Of a stretch of 64,000 bases of DNA, positions 35,137-43,961 are shown in pieces. The stretch is from Ornithinimicrobium faecis (GTDB lineage: Bacteria; Actinomycetota; Actinomycetes; Actinomycetales; Dermatophilaceae). Position 1 is the first letter of the stretch; every line of letters begins with the position of its first letter. Both the position numbers and the translations under genes were made by a program. Location of the stretch: the NCBI RefSeq assembly GCF_023923225.1, contig NZ_CP099489.1:62001-126000 (forward strand), read 5' to 3'. The notes beneath the pieces are model-generated. The model worked only from the letters and a program-made list of their open reading frames with translations, was not told the DNA's origin and did not search any database.

Positions 35137-36080
35137 AGGTGCTGCTCGCTGGTGCGTCCGGCGCCATCGGACTGCCCCTGGTGCAGCAGCTGAAGGCGGC
35201 CGGTCACGACGTGACAGCGATCCACCGGTCCGCAACCGGCCGGGCGCGGTTGACTGCCGCCGGAGCGACACCGCTGCAGGTCGACGTCCTGGATCAGCCC
35301 GCGCTCCTGGCGGCCCTCGAGGGGCTCTCGGGTGACGCCGTGATCTCACAACTCACGTCGATGAAGAAGTCACCCATGACCCACAACGACCTGACCGCAA
35401 CCAACCGGCTGCGCACCGAGGGCACCGCGAACCTGCTGGTGGCGGCGGAGCGGATCGGCGCAGTCCGCTTCGTCACCCAGTCGATGGTGTTCGGCTACGG
35501 ATACGGCGACTTCGGGGGCCGGGTGCTCACCGAGGACGACGAGTTCGCACCGCCAGGCCGCGGCCGGTTCGAGGAGCATCTGGCCGCGATGCGCTCCAAC
35601 GAGGACCAGGTGCTGGGGGCCACGAACGTGCAGGGAGTCGCCCTGCGCTACGGGCTGTTCTACGGTCCCGGCGCCGCAGGGGAGACGCTCGTGAACGCGG
35701 TCCGCCGCAGGCGGATGCCGGTGATCCGCTCAGGTGGCGTGCAGCCCTGGGTCCACATCGAGGATGCGGCCACCGCAACCGTTGCCGCGCTCGAGCGCGG
35801 CACTGGCGGAGCGGCATACAACATCGTTGACGACGAGCCGGTGAGTTTCTCCGATCTGATCACCGCGACGGCAGCTGCCCTGGGTGCCCCAAGGCCGCTC
35901 GTGATGCCCTCCTGGCTGCTGAGCGCGACGCCCTACGCCAAGGCGATCATGACCGGCGGTCTGCGGGCGAGCAATGCCAGGGCGCGCGACGAACTGGGGT
36001 GGGCGCCGAGGTGGCCGACCTACCGGGACGGGATCGCCACGCTCGTCACCGACGACCCAGGGTCGGGAGGAGCAGCATGA
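35133..36080 (+). CDS. NAD(P)-dependent epimerase/oxidoreductase
   Basis: A 315-residue extended SDR protein. The nucleotide loop is LLAGASGAIGLPLVQQL. The catalytic region retains MVFGYGYGDFGGRVLTEDD, and HIEDAATATVAALERG with YNIVDDEPVSF gives the C-terminal substrate domain. It begins with ATGA overlap of the TetR gene and overlaps the next gene by four bases. A near paralogue lies two genes downstream (36559-37512); both share the MKVLLAGA start and FVTQS...GYGY motif, so they probably arose by duplication. Substrate is unknown, but sugar or aromatic aldehyde reduction is possible. Confidence 0.87.
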   Translation: MKVLLAGASGAIGLPLVQQLKAAGHDVTAIHRSATGRARLTAAGATPLQVDVLDQPALLAALEGLSGDAVISQLTSMKKSPMTHNDLTATNRLRTEGTANLLVAAERIGAVRFVTQSMVFGYGYGDFGGRVLTEDDEFAPPGRGRFEEHLAAMRSNEDQVLGATNVQGVALRYGLFYGPGAAGETLVNAVRRRRMPVIRSGGVQPWVHIEDAATATVAALERGTGGAAYNIVDDEPVSFSDLITATAAALGAPRPLVMPSWLLSATPYAKAIMTGGLRASNARARDELGWAPRWPTYRDGIATLVTDDPGSGGAA

Positions 36081-36562
36081 ACCGCCACCTCCCGAGCCGC
36101 CACCCCCTGAGCCGGCGTCGCCCGAGCCGCGCGGCGATCATCCGCCAGCTTGACGACCAGGTGGTCAAGAGGGGCATGCGTCTGCTGCTGCGGCTCGGCG
36201 TCGCGCCGAACGCCTTCGCGCTCGTGGAGACGACGGGCCGGCGCACCGGTCTGCCGCGGCAGACTCCGGTCGGGAACGGACTGATCGATGACACGTTCTG
36301 GCTGATTGCCGCTCGCGGTGAGGCCGCGCACTACGTCCGCAACCTGCGAGACACCCCCGGCGTCCGCGTCAAGATCGGTCGCACCTGGAGTCGTGGCATC
36401 GCCGAGGTGCTCCCCGACGACAACCCGGACCAGCGCCTCGCGCAGATTCTCGCCAACTTCGGCTGGTTGCGACGCCTCGACGCGAAGGCTCTGGAGTCAT
36501 CGATTCGCCTGCTGGGCACCACGCCAGTCGTCGTGCGCATCACCCTCGGCGGGGCGTCATGA
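36077..36562 (+). CDS. Deazaflavin (F420)-dependent nitroreductase-family protein
   Basis: A 161-residue split-barrel protein of the Ddn/F420-binding group. Recognisable parts are ALVETTGRRTGLPRQTPVGN, FWLIAARGEAAHYVRNLRD and the strand VRVKIGRTWSRG. Members use reduced F420 to reduce quinones, nitroaromatics or mycotoxin-type lactones. The start is the ATG at 36077 (ATGA overlap with the upstream epimerase gene); a GTG-type extension to 35999 lies inside that gene. The last bases overlap the next gene by four. It is the redox component of the TetR-controlled unit, flanked by two related SDR genes. Confidence 0.88.
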   Translation: MNRHLPSRHPLSRRRPSRAAIIRQLDDQVVKRGMRLLLRLGVAPNAFALVETTGRRTGLPRQTPVGNGLIDDTFWLIAARGEAAHYVRNLRDTPGVRVKIGRTWSRGIAEVLPDDNPDQRLAQILANFGWLRRLDAKALESSIRLLGTTPVVVRITLGGAS

Positions 36563-37512
36563 AGGTGCTGCTCGCCGGGGCGACCGGGGCGATCGGCGGC
36601 CCCTTGCTCGCCGCGATGGCCGCGCGGGGCCACGAGGTCCTGGCGATCATCCGCAACCCGGCCGACCGCGAGCGGATCACCGACGCTGGCGCGGTGCCGA
36701 TCGTGGCCGACGTGATGGACCGGGAGGGACTCCTGCGGGCCGTCGACGGGATCGGCGCGCATGCTGTCATGCACCAGGCCACCGCTCTGCGCAACGCCGG
36801 GCGCCTGCTGCGCCCTGACGATCCGACGCTGGCGCTGCGCCGTGCCGGCACCGCGCACCTGCTTGCCGCTGCGCGCGTGATGGGCGCACGCCGGTTTGTC
36901 ACCCAGTCACTCATCACCGGGTACGGCTACCGAGACCACGGTGCGCGCGTGCTGACCGAGGACGACGCGTTCGGGGAGCCGGTCGGCAACGTGGGTGATC
37001 TGGTCGCAACGGCGAGTGCGGCCACCGAGCACCAGGTCTTCGACGCCGAGGGCATCGACGGGATCGCGCTGCGCTACGGGATGTTCTATGGGCCGCGCGC
37101 GTTCAGCGACACCTTCGCCGACCTGCTGCGCAAGCACGCTCCGATCCGCCCGTGGCGCCGGTCCGGCACAGCCTGCTTCGTGCACGTGGATGACGCCGCC
37201 GAGGCCGCGGTGGACGCGCTGGAGCGTGGCCGGGACGGCCAGGCCTACAACGTCGTCGATGACGCACCGGTGACCTGGCAAACGTTCCTCGACACCGTCG
37301 CTGAGGCACACCACACTCCGCGCCCGATCTCCGTGCCGGGTCGGGTGATTCGCCTGCTCGTGCCCTATCTGGGATGTCTGATGCTGGACACGTCAATGTG
37401 TGTCTCGCACGCGCGGGCCACCGCTGAGCTCGGCTGGGTGCCAGCCATGCCGGACATCCGCACGGGCCTCGGCCTGTCCGTGGCAGGAACAGCACCAGAC
37501 CACGATCGATGA
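36559..37512 (+). CDS. NAD(P)-dependent epimerase/oxidoreductase, paralogue of the gene at 35133
   Basis: A 317-residue extended SDR protein with nucleotide loop LLAGATGAIGGPLL, the active-site region RFVTQSLITGYGYRDHGARV, and HVDDAAEAAVDALERG followed by AYNVVDDAPVTW. Nearly every motif matches the upstream paralogue with moderate divergence, showing an old duplication. ATGA overlaps couple it to the deazaflavin reductase. It follows, and is likely controlled with, the amber-containing TetR gene. Function is unassigned. Confidence 0.87.
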   Translation: MKVLLAGATGAIGGPLLAAMAARGHEVLAIIRNPADRERITDAGAVPIVADVMDREGLLRAVDGIGAHAVMHQATALRNAGRLLRPDDPTLALRRAGTAHLLAAARVMGARRFVTQSLITGYGYRDHGARVLTEDDAFGEPVGNVGDLVATASAATEHQVFDAEGIDGIALRYGMFYGPRAFSDTFADLLRKHAPIRPWRRSGTACFVHVDDAAEAAVDALERGRDGQAYNVVDDAPVTWQTFLDTVAEAHHTPRPISVPGRVIRLLVPYLGCLMLDTSMCVSHARATAELGWVPAMPDIRTGLGLSVAGTAPDHDR

Positions 37513-37528
37513 ACACCTGAGGAGACCC

Positions 37529-37957
37529 GTGGACGCACCCGCCGTCACGACATGGTCGCGAGGACGCGGCACCGAGACCCGCAGTCGCCCAAGAGAGTTG
37601 GCCCGCCGGTCACCTGGTTGGTGGCTGCAGTTCCTGGGCGTCGCGCACGCTGCCGTCGGCGCGGGCGTCTATCGCGCCGCGCTCGGCGACATCGCCCGGG
37701 AGGGGGTGGTCAGCACCGTGCCAGATCATGGCGACAAGGCCACCGCCTTCTGGTTCCTGGCGATGGCACCCACCTTCTGGCTCGGCGGACGGCTGCTCCG
37801 ATCCGCGGAGTCGAATGGCGACGTCGCTGCCCAGCAAGTGGCGGGCACCGTCCTCACTGCGACCGGTGCGGCGGGTGCGGTCGCCATGCCGTCGGTCAGC
37901 GGATTCTGGGCCGTGACGGCTGTCGGAGTGGCCGCGCTCCGCCGCAGCAGGGGTTGA
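37529..37957 (+). CDS. Small membrane protein (DUF6463-like)
   Basis: A 142-residue protein with three to four hydrophobic segments: WWLQFLGVAHAAVGAGVYR, FWFLAMAPTFWLGGRLL, QVAGTVLTATGAAGAVAM and FWAVTAVGVAALRR. The pattern and length resemble DUF6463 proteins, often found after TetR and oxidoreductase genes. The GTG at 37529 is preceded by GAGGAG. It is 16 bases after the SDR gene, so it belongs to the same transcript. No function is known. Confidence 0.7.
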   Translation: MDAPAVTTWSRGRGTETRSRPRELARRSPGWWLQFLGVAHAAVGAGVYRAALGDIAREGVVSTVPDHGDKATAFWFLAMAPTFWLGGRLLRSAESNGDVAAQQVAGTVLTATGAAGAVAMPSVSGFWAVTAVGVAALRRSRG

Positions 37958-37989
37958 TGCAGGTCGCGATCACCCGAACGGTGGGCGTG

Positions 37990-39474
37990 TCACGACCCGG
38001 AGCCACTCCGCACGGCGGCGCGAAGGTGCCGAGCGAGCAGGGCCGTCCGAGAGCCCAGATCGTTTGATCTGAGCAGAGCCGCGACATGCACCGCGACGGT
38101 CCGCTCGCTCAGGGCGAGGACGTCAGCGATCTCCCTGTTGCTCAGCCCCTCGGCCAGCAGGTCGAGCACCCGGCGCTGTGCCGGGGTGGCACGCACGGGC
38201 TCCTCGACCAGCGCGCATTCCTCCTCAACCTGGTCCAGCAGCCAACCTGGCCAGCCGGCCAGGAGCGACCGGGCACGACCGAGCTCGACAGCCGCAGCCG
38301 TCGGACGGCCCTGCCGACGCAGCGTGCGGGCGATCGCCAGGTGCACGCGCGCCCGGAACGGCAGAGCGCCCGGGTCGCGGACGAGCTGCTGCGCGATGGC
38401 TGGGTCGACGTCCTGCCCGCGCACGTCGGCCAGGACGAGCGCGGCACCGTCCCCCGCCCAACGGAGCCCGCCGGGCAGTGTGAGGTGGAGGAACTCCTCG
38501 ACCCGGTCGACGTCGTGGCCGCTCTCCAGAGCGACCCACCCAGCCAGCCAGGCCCGGTGGGGACGGCTGGCGTGCCCCTCACCAGTGGTGCACCGTGCGT
38601 ATGCCGTGAGGGCGCGATTGAGAACGCCCGCCCCTGAGGCGGCGGCCACGACACCGCCGAGATAGGCATAGGTGCGCACCCACGGGTGATCGACCGCCAC
38701 CGACAGGGAGCGCGCTCGCTGACCGAGGTCGGCCGCCAGTTCGCGGTCGCCCCGGTGCCACGCCAGCAGGGCAGCCTTGGCCAGGACGGCGATGAGCTCG
38801 TTGCGGTCGGTCTCGTCGGCGATCTGCTCCTGGGCACTGCTCCAGGCGCGCTCCCACTGGGCGCAGTCCATGCCGAGATCGACCGCCTGCCGCAGCACGG
38901 TGCCGGGATCGGAACAGCCTCGGATCAGGGTGCGCGCCTCGCTGACCCGCACCCAGGCCTCCACCTGGCCCTCGGTGGTGTCAAGCACCTCTCGGAGACC
39001 GTCCAGCCTGATGACCAGAGCGTTGTTGATGGCTCGGGAGGTGGTGTTCGTGCCGGCCAGATCGGGGTCGCGGGCGATCTGGTCGAGCACGATCAACGCT
39101 GACTGCGTGGTCGTGATGGTGGCGGGATAGGGACCGCCCTGCGCCATGGCTGCCAGCGTGACCCGAGCGTCCGCAACGGCCTGAGCGATCGCTTCCCCAT
39201 CTGCGCCGGATGTCTGAGCGATCAGGTGCTCGCCGCGTGCGATGGCTGCCTGGGCACACGTGACGGCCTCAGCGAACTGTTCGGCCAGCAGGTGCAGTCC
39301 GGCACGCATCGCGAGCACCTCCACCGGCAGCTCCGGATCTGCCGCGGCCAGGGCCTCGGCCTTCGCCAGCGCGGCCCACGCCTCGTCCCCGTGACCGGCC
39401 CGCCAGGCTGGGCGACACGTCAACAACAGTTCCCGGCACTCCTGGTGCGTTGTCGACTGCTGCATCACCGTCAC
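37990..39474 (-). CDS. LuxR-type transcriptional regulator with TPR-like sensor region
   Basis: A 494-residue regulator. Residues about 20-400 are Ala/Leu-rich alpha-helical repeats, TPR-like (for example HQECRELLLTCRPAW and ELPVEVLAMRAGLHLL). The C-terminal HTH is at about 430-485: ATPAQRRVLDLLAEGLSNREI then LALSERTVAVHVAALL. No P-loop ATPase is visible, so it is shorter than MalT/LAL regulators. It is divergent from the ABC-2 transporter operon, 51 bases away, and may control it. The ligand is unknown. Confidence 0.82.
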   Translation of the reverse strand: MTVMQQSTTHQECRELLLTCRPAWRAGHGDEAWAALAKAEALAAADPELPVEVLAMRAGLHLLAEQFAEAVTCAQAAIARGEHLIAQTSGADGEAIAQAVADARVTLAAMAQGGPYPATITTTQSALIVLDQIARDPDLAGTNTTSRAINNALVIRLDGLREVLDTTEGQVEAWVRVSEARTLIRGCSDPGTVLRQAVDLGMDCAQWERAWSSAQEQIADETDRNELIAVLAKAALLAWHRGDRELAADLGQRARSLSVAVDHPWVRTYAYLGGVVAAASGAGVLNRALTAYARCTTGEGHASRPHRAWLAGWVALESGHDVDRVEEFLHLTLPGGLRWAGDGAALVLADVRGQDVDPAIAQQLVRDPGALPFRARVHLAIARTLRRQGRPTAAAVELGRARSLLAGWPGWLLDQVEEECALVEEPVRATPAQRRVLDLLAEGLSNREIADVLALSERTVAVHVAALLRSNDLGSRTALLARHLRAAVRSGSGS

Positions 39475-39525
39475 CTACGCATTATTGACTACATCAGGAG
39501 AGGAGGATGACTGGACAGTGGGGTC

Positions 39526-40506
39526 GTGACCGATCTCGCCCTGCACGCTGACTCCCTCACGCGCACCTTCCGGGTCCGCCGTGGCCCGGACCGAACGGCG
39601 CTGGACAGCATCAACCTCGAGCTCGCGACAGGATTGGTGCACGGGTTGCTCGGACCCAACGGGGCCGGCAAGACGACCCTGTGCCGGATCGCGAGCACGG
39701 TCCTCACCCCCACCTCAGGGCGACTGACCGTCCACGGGTGCGATGTGGCGCGCGAATCTGACCAGGTGCGCCGGCTGATCGGGATCGTCTTCGGTGGCGA
39801 CCGCGGCCTCTACGGCCGGTTGAGCGCCCGGGAGAACCTTGAGTTCTGGTGCGCCATGAACGGTGTCCCCAGACGTGACACCCCCGCGGCGGTCGAGGCG
39901 CTCCTGGAGAGGCTGGGCCTGGCCAACCGCGCGACCGAGCTGGTCGAGACCTTCTCTCGGGGCATGAAGCAACGCCTGCACCTGGCTCGTGGACTGGTCG
40001 CTGACCCGCCGGTGCTGCTGCTCGACGAACCCACCGTGGGGATGGACCCCGTGTCGGCTCACGAGTTCCGCGTGCTCATCGAGGAGCTCCGCCGGGAGGG
40101 ACGGACGGTGCTGCTCACCACCCACGACATGGCCGAGGCCCAGGTGCTGTGCGACACCGTCACATTCATCGACGCCGGACGGATCGTCGGCAGCGGCACC
40201 CCGGACACCATCCGAGCCATCCAGGTCGAGGGTGGCGTGCGGATCCGCATCCATGACCTCTCGCAGAGTGAGCACGACGCGCTCACCCTGGCGCTCACCC
40301 AGGCGATCCCCGAGGTGAGCACCACGCACGACGGGGGCGCTCGGCATACGGATCTGGTGGTCCCGCCCGAGCACGTCGCGACCGTCGTGGAGACAGTCCT
40401 GCGACGTGGTCACACCGCGATCACCACGGGACCCCCGAGCCTGGAGGACGTCTATCTGGGACTGCTCGGACAGCGGGACGGCAGCGACCGCGGCATGGGG
40501 GTCTGA
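39526..40506 (+). CDS. ABC transporter ATP-binding protein
   Basis: A 326-residue ATPase with Walker A GLLGPNGAGKTTL (about residue 42), the Q-loop around VFGGDRGLYGRLSARENL, the signature FSRGMKQRL, Walker B PVLLLDEPTVGMD and the switch His in LTTHDMAEA. A C-terminal about 90-residue extension carries the DrrA/CcmA-type tail. It energises the two following permeases and together they form an ABC-2 exporter, possibly of a drug, lipid or polysaccharide. GTG at 39526 is assumed; a stop of one base overlap (ATGA) joins it to the permease gene. Confidence 0.93.
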   Translation: MTDLALHADSLTRTFRVRRGPDRTALDSINLELATGLVHGLLGPNGAGKTTLCRIASTVLTPTSGRLTVHGCDVARESDQVRRLIGIVFGGDRGLYGRLSARENLEFWCAMNGVPRRDTPAAVEALLERLGLANRATELVETFSRGMKQRLHLARGLVADPPVLLLDEPTVGMDPVSAHEFRVLIEELRREGRTVLLTTHDMAEAQVLCDTVTFIDAGRIVGSGTPDTIRAIQVEGGVRIRIHDLSQSEHDALTLALTQAIPEVSTTHDGGARHTDLVVPPEHVATVVETVLRRGHTAITTGPPSLEDVYLGLLGQRDGSDRGMGV

Positions 40507-41273
40507 TGCGCGTCTTCCTCGCGGGGTGGCAGATGCAGCTGTGGAGCATGCGCGGCAACCCCGACTGGTTCCTCACCCTCATCCTGGCGCCACTGCAGAC
40601 GGTCGTCTTTGTCACGATCTTCCAGCACGCTGGCCGCGGCGACCTCACGTCCTATGGCGTCCTGGCACCCGCCCTCATCGCGCTGTGGGGACTGTCCCTG
40701 CAGACCTCCGGCGAGCTCATCACGCGGGAGCGGGAGAACGGCTCGCTCGAGGGGTTGCTCGCGGCCCCGGGGCGCTTCGACGTGGTCATGCTCGGGCGGA
40801 TCAGCGCCGTCACCTCGCTCGCCCTGCTGGCGTTCGTCGAGTGCTGGCTGACCGGTTGGTGGCTCACCGGCGAGCTGCTGACGATCACGCACCCGGTCGT
40901 CTTTGCGTTGACCGTGGTGGTCAGTGCGGTCGCGATGACCGGATGGGCGGGGGTGATGGCCTCGGTGTTCGTGCTCGCCCGGTCGGCACGCACCTTCCAG
41001 AACTCCCTGAGCTATCCGTTCTATGTGCTCGGCGGGGTCCTCGTCCCGGTGGCGCTGCTGCCCGACTGGCTGCAGCCGCTGAGTCGGGTGGTGTTCCTGT
41101 CGTGGTCCTCCGACCTGTTCCGGGACAGCCTGACCACGGACCGTGTCGAGGACCTGGTGGTCCGGGTCCTGGTGATCGTGGTGCTGGGAGCGGTCGGCTT
41201 CGCTCTCAGCCACCACCTCTTGCACCGGGCACTGCGCCGCGTGCGCACCACCGGGAGCCTGGCCCATGCCTGA
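40506..41273 (+). CDS. ABC-2 type permease
   Basis: A 255-residue membrane protein with six hydrophobic segments, including FLTLILAPLQTVVFVTIF and VFALTVVVSAVAMTGWAGVM, and the ABC-2 motif LEGLLAAPGRFDVVMLGR. It overlaps the ATPase gene (ATGA) and the next permease gene by eight bases. It forms one half of the exporter with the following protein. Substrate specificity is not visible. Confidence 0.92.
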   Translation: MRVFLAGWQMQLWSMRGNPDWFLTLILAPLQTVVFVTIFQHAGRGDLTSYGVLAPALIALWGLSLQTSGELITRERENGSLEGLLAAPGRFDVVMLGRISAVTSLALLAFVECWLTGWWLTGELLTITHPVVFALTVVVSAVAMTGWAGVMASVFVLARSARTFQNSLSYPFYVLGGVLVPVALLPDWLQPLSRVVFLSWSSDLFRDSLTTDRVEDLVVRVLVIVVLGAVGFALSHHLLHRALRRVRTTGSLAHA

Positions 41274-42108
41274 GCCCACGATGCACGCCAGCAGTGGTCG
41301 GGTCAGCAGTGGTCGGGTGAGCACAGCACGCGTCATCACTGCGGCGGCGCGTGGTGCGTTGGCGGACCTGCGCACGATCTACACCCCGTTCACCTGGACC
41401 GTCGGGTGGCTGGGCAGGATCATCATGCAGGTCATCTTCTTCGCGCTGATCGGCACGCTGCTCGGCAGCCGGGAAGCCGTGATCTATCTGTTCGTCGGTC
41501 AGGCCGTGATGGCGACGGTGACCGAGTGCTTCATGGCCATCCCGTCGACGACCTGGGAGCGGCGCACCGGCACACTGGCCCTGCTCACGGCGGCACCGGG
41601 TCCCCTGTGGCCGGTGTTCGTCGGCCGGTCCCTGCAGTGGCTGCCGAGCGGTGTCGCGACCGGCTCCATCGTCCTTCTCGCCGTGGGGCCGTTCTTCGGC
41701 GTGACCTGGTCACTCGGTGCAGGGTTGCTATTGGTGCCGGCCCTCGCCGTGGTTGCGGTCTCGATGTATGCCGTCGCCCTCACCCTGGCAGCGGTCGTCC
41801 TGCGCGGCCCGCGCTGGCGCAACGTGGTCTCCAACCTCTCGGTCCTCGTCGTGATGCTCCTGAGCGGGGCGACCGTGCCGGTCACGACCTGGCCGAACTG
41901 GCTCCAGGCGCTGGCCCAGGTGCTCCCGGTCACCCACGGGCTCGAGGCGATCCGCGTGCTCGAGGTTGACGGTGTCGTCAGGGAGGTCTGGCCGCCCCTG
42001 GGGCTGGCACTGGTCCTGGGCGCGGGGTGGTTCGTCGTCGCTGGCTGCGCCTTCACTCTGTTCGGAGAGGCGGGGCGCCGCGACGGGACGATCGACTTCG
42101 CGGAGTAA
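41266..42108 (+). CDS. ABC-2 type permease, second subunit
   Basis: A 280-residue permease with six membrane segments, including VGWLGRIIMQVIFFALIGTL and VIYLFVGQAVMATVTECFM, and the ABC-2 signature RRTGTLALLTAAPGPLWPV. It starts inside the end of the preceding gene, so the two permeases should be made in a fixed ratio and form a heterodimer with the ATPase at 39526. The N-terminal 30 residues are Ser/Arg-rich. The next gene, an antitoxin, begins after 55 bases and is a separate unit. Confidence 0.92.
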   Translation: MPEPTMHASSGRVSSGRVSTARVITAAARGALADLRTIYTPFTWTVGWLGRIIMQVIFFALIGTLLGSREAVIYLFVGQAVMATVTECFMAIPSTTWERRTGTLALLTAAPGPLWPVFVGRSLQWLPSGVATGSIVLLAVGPFFGVTWSLGAGLLLVPALAVVAVSMYAVALTLAAVVLRGPRWRNVVSNLSVLVVMLLSGATVPVTTWPNWLQALAQVLPVTHGLEAIRVLEVDGVVREVWPPLGLALVLGAGWFVVAGCAFTLFGEAGRRDGTIDFAE

Positions 42109-42163
42109 CCGACAGTCCCCTGTTCCAAAGAGAACCCATGTGGTGCAGGCGTAGAGTTATGGC

Positions 42164-42409
42164 ATGGAAGCCGGAATCGAAGAGATCACGCAGTTGGCGT
42201 TGACACTCCCGGTGAATGAGCGTGCCGAGGTGGCCAGCCAGTTGCTGGCCAGCCTGGATGAGCCGTCTGATCCTGCCGAAATCCATCGACGGTGGACGAC
42301 CGAGATCACGCGGCGCGTCGACGACGTCGTCACGGGACGGGTGCAGGGCGTTCCTCGAGACGAGGTCAGGAAACTACTCGCGGCAGATCGCGCCGCGAGG
42401 CAGGTTTGA
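42164..42409 (+). CDS. Type II antitoxin (addiction module protein)
   Basis: An 81-residue protein of the addiction-module family (PF09720). The sequence has LTLPVNERAEVASQLLASL and a helical C-terminal arm ending RKLLAADRAARQV that would wrap its toxin. The DNA-binding N-terminal region is short. It overlaps the toxin gene by four bases (TTGA), typical of a coupled pair. Its toxin appears truncated, so the antitoxin could be a relic or still repress the operon. Confidence 0.82.
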   Translation: MEAGIEEITQLALTLPVNERAEVASQLLASLDEPSDPAEIHRRWTTEITRRVDDVVTGRVQGVPRDEVRKLLAADRAARQV

Positions 42410-42663
42410 GCCTCGACGTCAGGTATCACCCCGAGTCCCTCGCCGAACTCCGGGCGGAGATCGGCTGGTACGAGGAGCGTCGCTCAGGACTCGGGGATCA
42501 GTTCGAGACGCAGGTTGATTCAGTCATTGACGGAATTCTCGTTTGGCCCGAATCGGGTGCAGTGTGGCCCGGGTGGAACAGTATCCCGGTCGTCCGATCG
42601 CTCCGGGTGCCTGGCATTCCGTACCGGCTGATCGAGTCTCCGCAGTGTGAGGGGCAAGGGTGA
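42406..42663 (+). pseudogene. RelE/ParE-type toxin, C-terminally shortened
   Basis: An 85-residue frame from the TTG at 42406 begins like ParE/RelE toxins: LDVRYHPESLAELRAEIGWY, then FETQVDSVIDGI and VRSLRVPGIPYRLI. Complete family members have about 95-105 residues and continue after PYRLI with a beta-strand and the C-terminal motif of the AVAHxRRxPGYW type. Here the frame leaves the family pattern after PYRLIES and stops at 42663. The final strand and basic residues needed for toxicity in many ParE proteins are therefore missing. Confidence 0.72.
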
Positions 42664-42883
42664 ATCGTGACATCGACCGGGCAGGCACACTGGGCTGATG
42701 CGATGGACGGAGCTGGGCCGGTGACGTCACAGGACCCGGTGGGAGGGGCCGCGCAGTGGGCCACGAATGTGCAGCCCGGGACTCCGGTGCGGTGGAAGCA
42801 GTTTGAGCTCGCCGCCTGGCAGGGGAATCGCGGAGTCCTGAGGGCCATGGAGCCAGGCAAACACCGCATCTCCCCAGCTCTGG
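42664..42883 (+). other. Stretch between the toxin relic and the next gene
   Basis: No certain gene. A frame from 42667 (starting MTSTGQAHWADAMDGAG) is open through this stretch but continues out of frame over the following membrane protein. It could encode a short N-terminal part joined by a frameshift to that gene, or be noise. Confidence 0.3.
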
Positions 42884-43486
42884 TTGGCCTTCGGGTTGGT
42901 GATCGTGCTCAGCGCCCCGATCTTCGGGTCAGCTCTCCTCATGGGCAGTCGGTTCGGCATAGTCCCCGTCGACCGGCCCGACAGGCTGCCGTGGGCGAGC
43001 CTGATCTTCCTGATCGGTGACCTGCTGCTGGTCCCCCTGGCGATCAAGGTGATGTTCTCGTCTGCTCCCTCCTGCGGCAGCAGAGGGCTGGGGTTGTATG
43101 CGCTGGTGCTGGGAGGTGTGACCGCCGCGCTCGGGTATGGCGCTGGCCGAGACCCGGATGTCGACCGACCCTGGCTGTTGCTGGCTCCGATCATCGCGAC
43201 GGCCCTAGCAGGTCTCGTCCTCCTCATCGCCAGTCGCGAGGGTCCGCGCCCGAGCCGGGCCGAGAAGCTCTCCACCCAGGATCGTGCTGCCGCCAGTCGG
43301 CGGGCCACCATCTCGTCGGCGGTTGACCAGGTCCCCATGGACGAACGCCGAGCGGTCGAGGAGGACCTGCGCCTCGGCATACGGGATCTGCAGACCCGGG
43401 GCGTGATCTCGGCGGAGGATGCACAGCGGGCCCTCGACGCGCCCCTCGGTGGGCTGTCTCACCACATGGCTCAGCGGGGCAACTGA
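42884..43486 (+). CDS. Uncharacterised membrane protein with short C-terminal helical (SHOCT-like) tail
   Basis: A 200-residue protein. Four hydrophobic segments lie in the first 125 residues (LVIVLSAPIFGSALLMG, LIFLIGDLLLVPLAIKVMF, LGLYALVLGGVTAALGY, WLLLAPIIATALAGLVLLIA). The C-terminal part EDLRLGIRDLQTRGVISAEDA then ALDAPL resembles a short SHOCT-type module. The TTG at 42884 is weakly supported and an upstream frameshift is possible. No function is known. It is convergent with the SRPBCC gene, with 10 bases between them. Confidence 0.6.
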   Translation: MAFGLVIVLSAPIFGSALLMGSRFGIVPVDRPDRLPWASLIFLIGDLLLVPLAIKVMFSSAPSCGSRGLGLYALVLGGVTAALGYGAGRDPDVDRPWLLLAPIIATALAGLVLLIASREGPRPSRAEKLSTQDRAAASRRATISSAVDQVPMDERRAVEEDLRLGIRDLQTRGVISAEDAQRALDAPLGGLSHHMAQRGN

Positions 43487-43496
43487 CCCCGGCGAT

Positions 43497-43961
43497 TCAG
43501 TCCGCGCTGCCCTCCGCGCGGAGAGCGAGCCGACTCAGTGACGCCTCGAGCGACTCAACGGTGGTCGCCCGTGCGCGGGCCAGGCGGTTCTCGTCCGTGA
43601 GGTTGCTCCAGTCGTAGGTGTGCGTCACCGACGTGCGGGAGGCGTCGATGGGCTCTAGCTCCCAACGCCACACGTGTCCTGCCGGCTCCTCGCCGGGACT
43701 GGCTGGCAGCCAGGCGATGAGGCGACCCTCCTCGAACTCCACGACGTGATTCTCACGGTCCTTGCCGTTGGTCAGACTCATGACGAACATGTCACCGGCG
43801 GCGTGCACTCGTTGCCCGGGGGCAGCGTGCGCCAGGTTGTCGTTGCCATCCCAGGTCGGCTGTTGAGCTGGGTCGGCGATGAGGTCGAAGATCGCCGTTG
43901 CGCTGGCCGCGACCTCGCGCCGAGCGGACACCACGTGCTGTTCCTCAGTGGGCTGTGTCAT
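43497..43961 (-). CDS. SRPBCC/START-like ligand-binding protein
   Basis: A 154-residue helix-grip protein. ASATAIFDLIADPAQQPTW is the classic first helix of the polyketide cyclase/START-like group; GHVWRWELEPIDASRTSVTH and TVESLEASLSRLAL complete the fold. Such proteins bind hydrophobic ligands. The ATG at 43961 lies four codons after an alternative ATG at 43973. It is divergent from the MaoC gene, with 91 bases between the starts. Function is unassigned. Confidence 0.82.
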   Translation of the reverse strand: MTQPTEEQHVVSARREVAASATAIFDLIADPAQQPTWDGNDNLAHAAPGQRVHAAGDMFVMSLTNGKDRENHVVEFEEGRLIAWLPASPGEEPAGHVWRWELEPIDASRTSVTHTYDWSNLTDENRLARARATTVESLEASLSRLALRAEGSAD

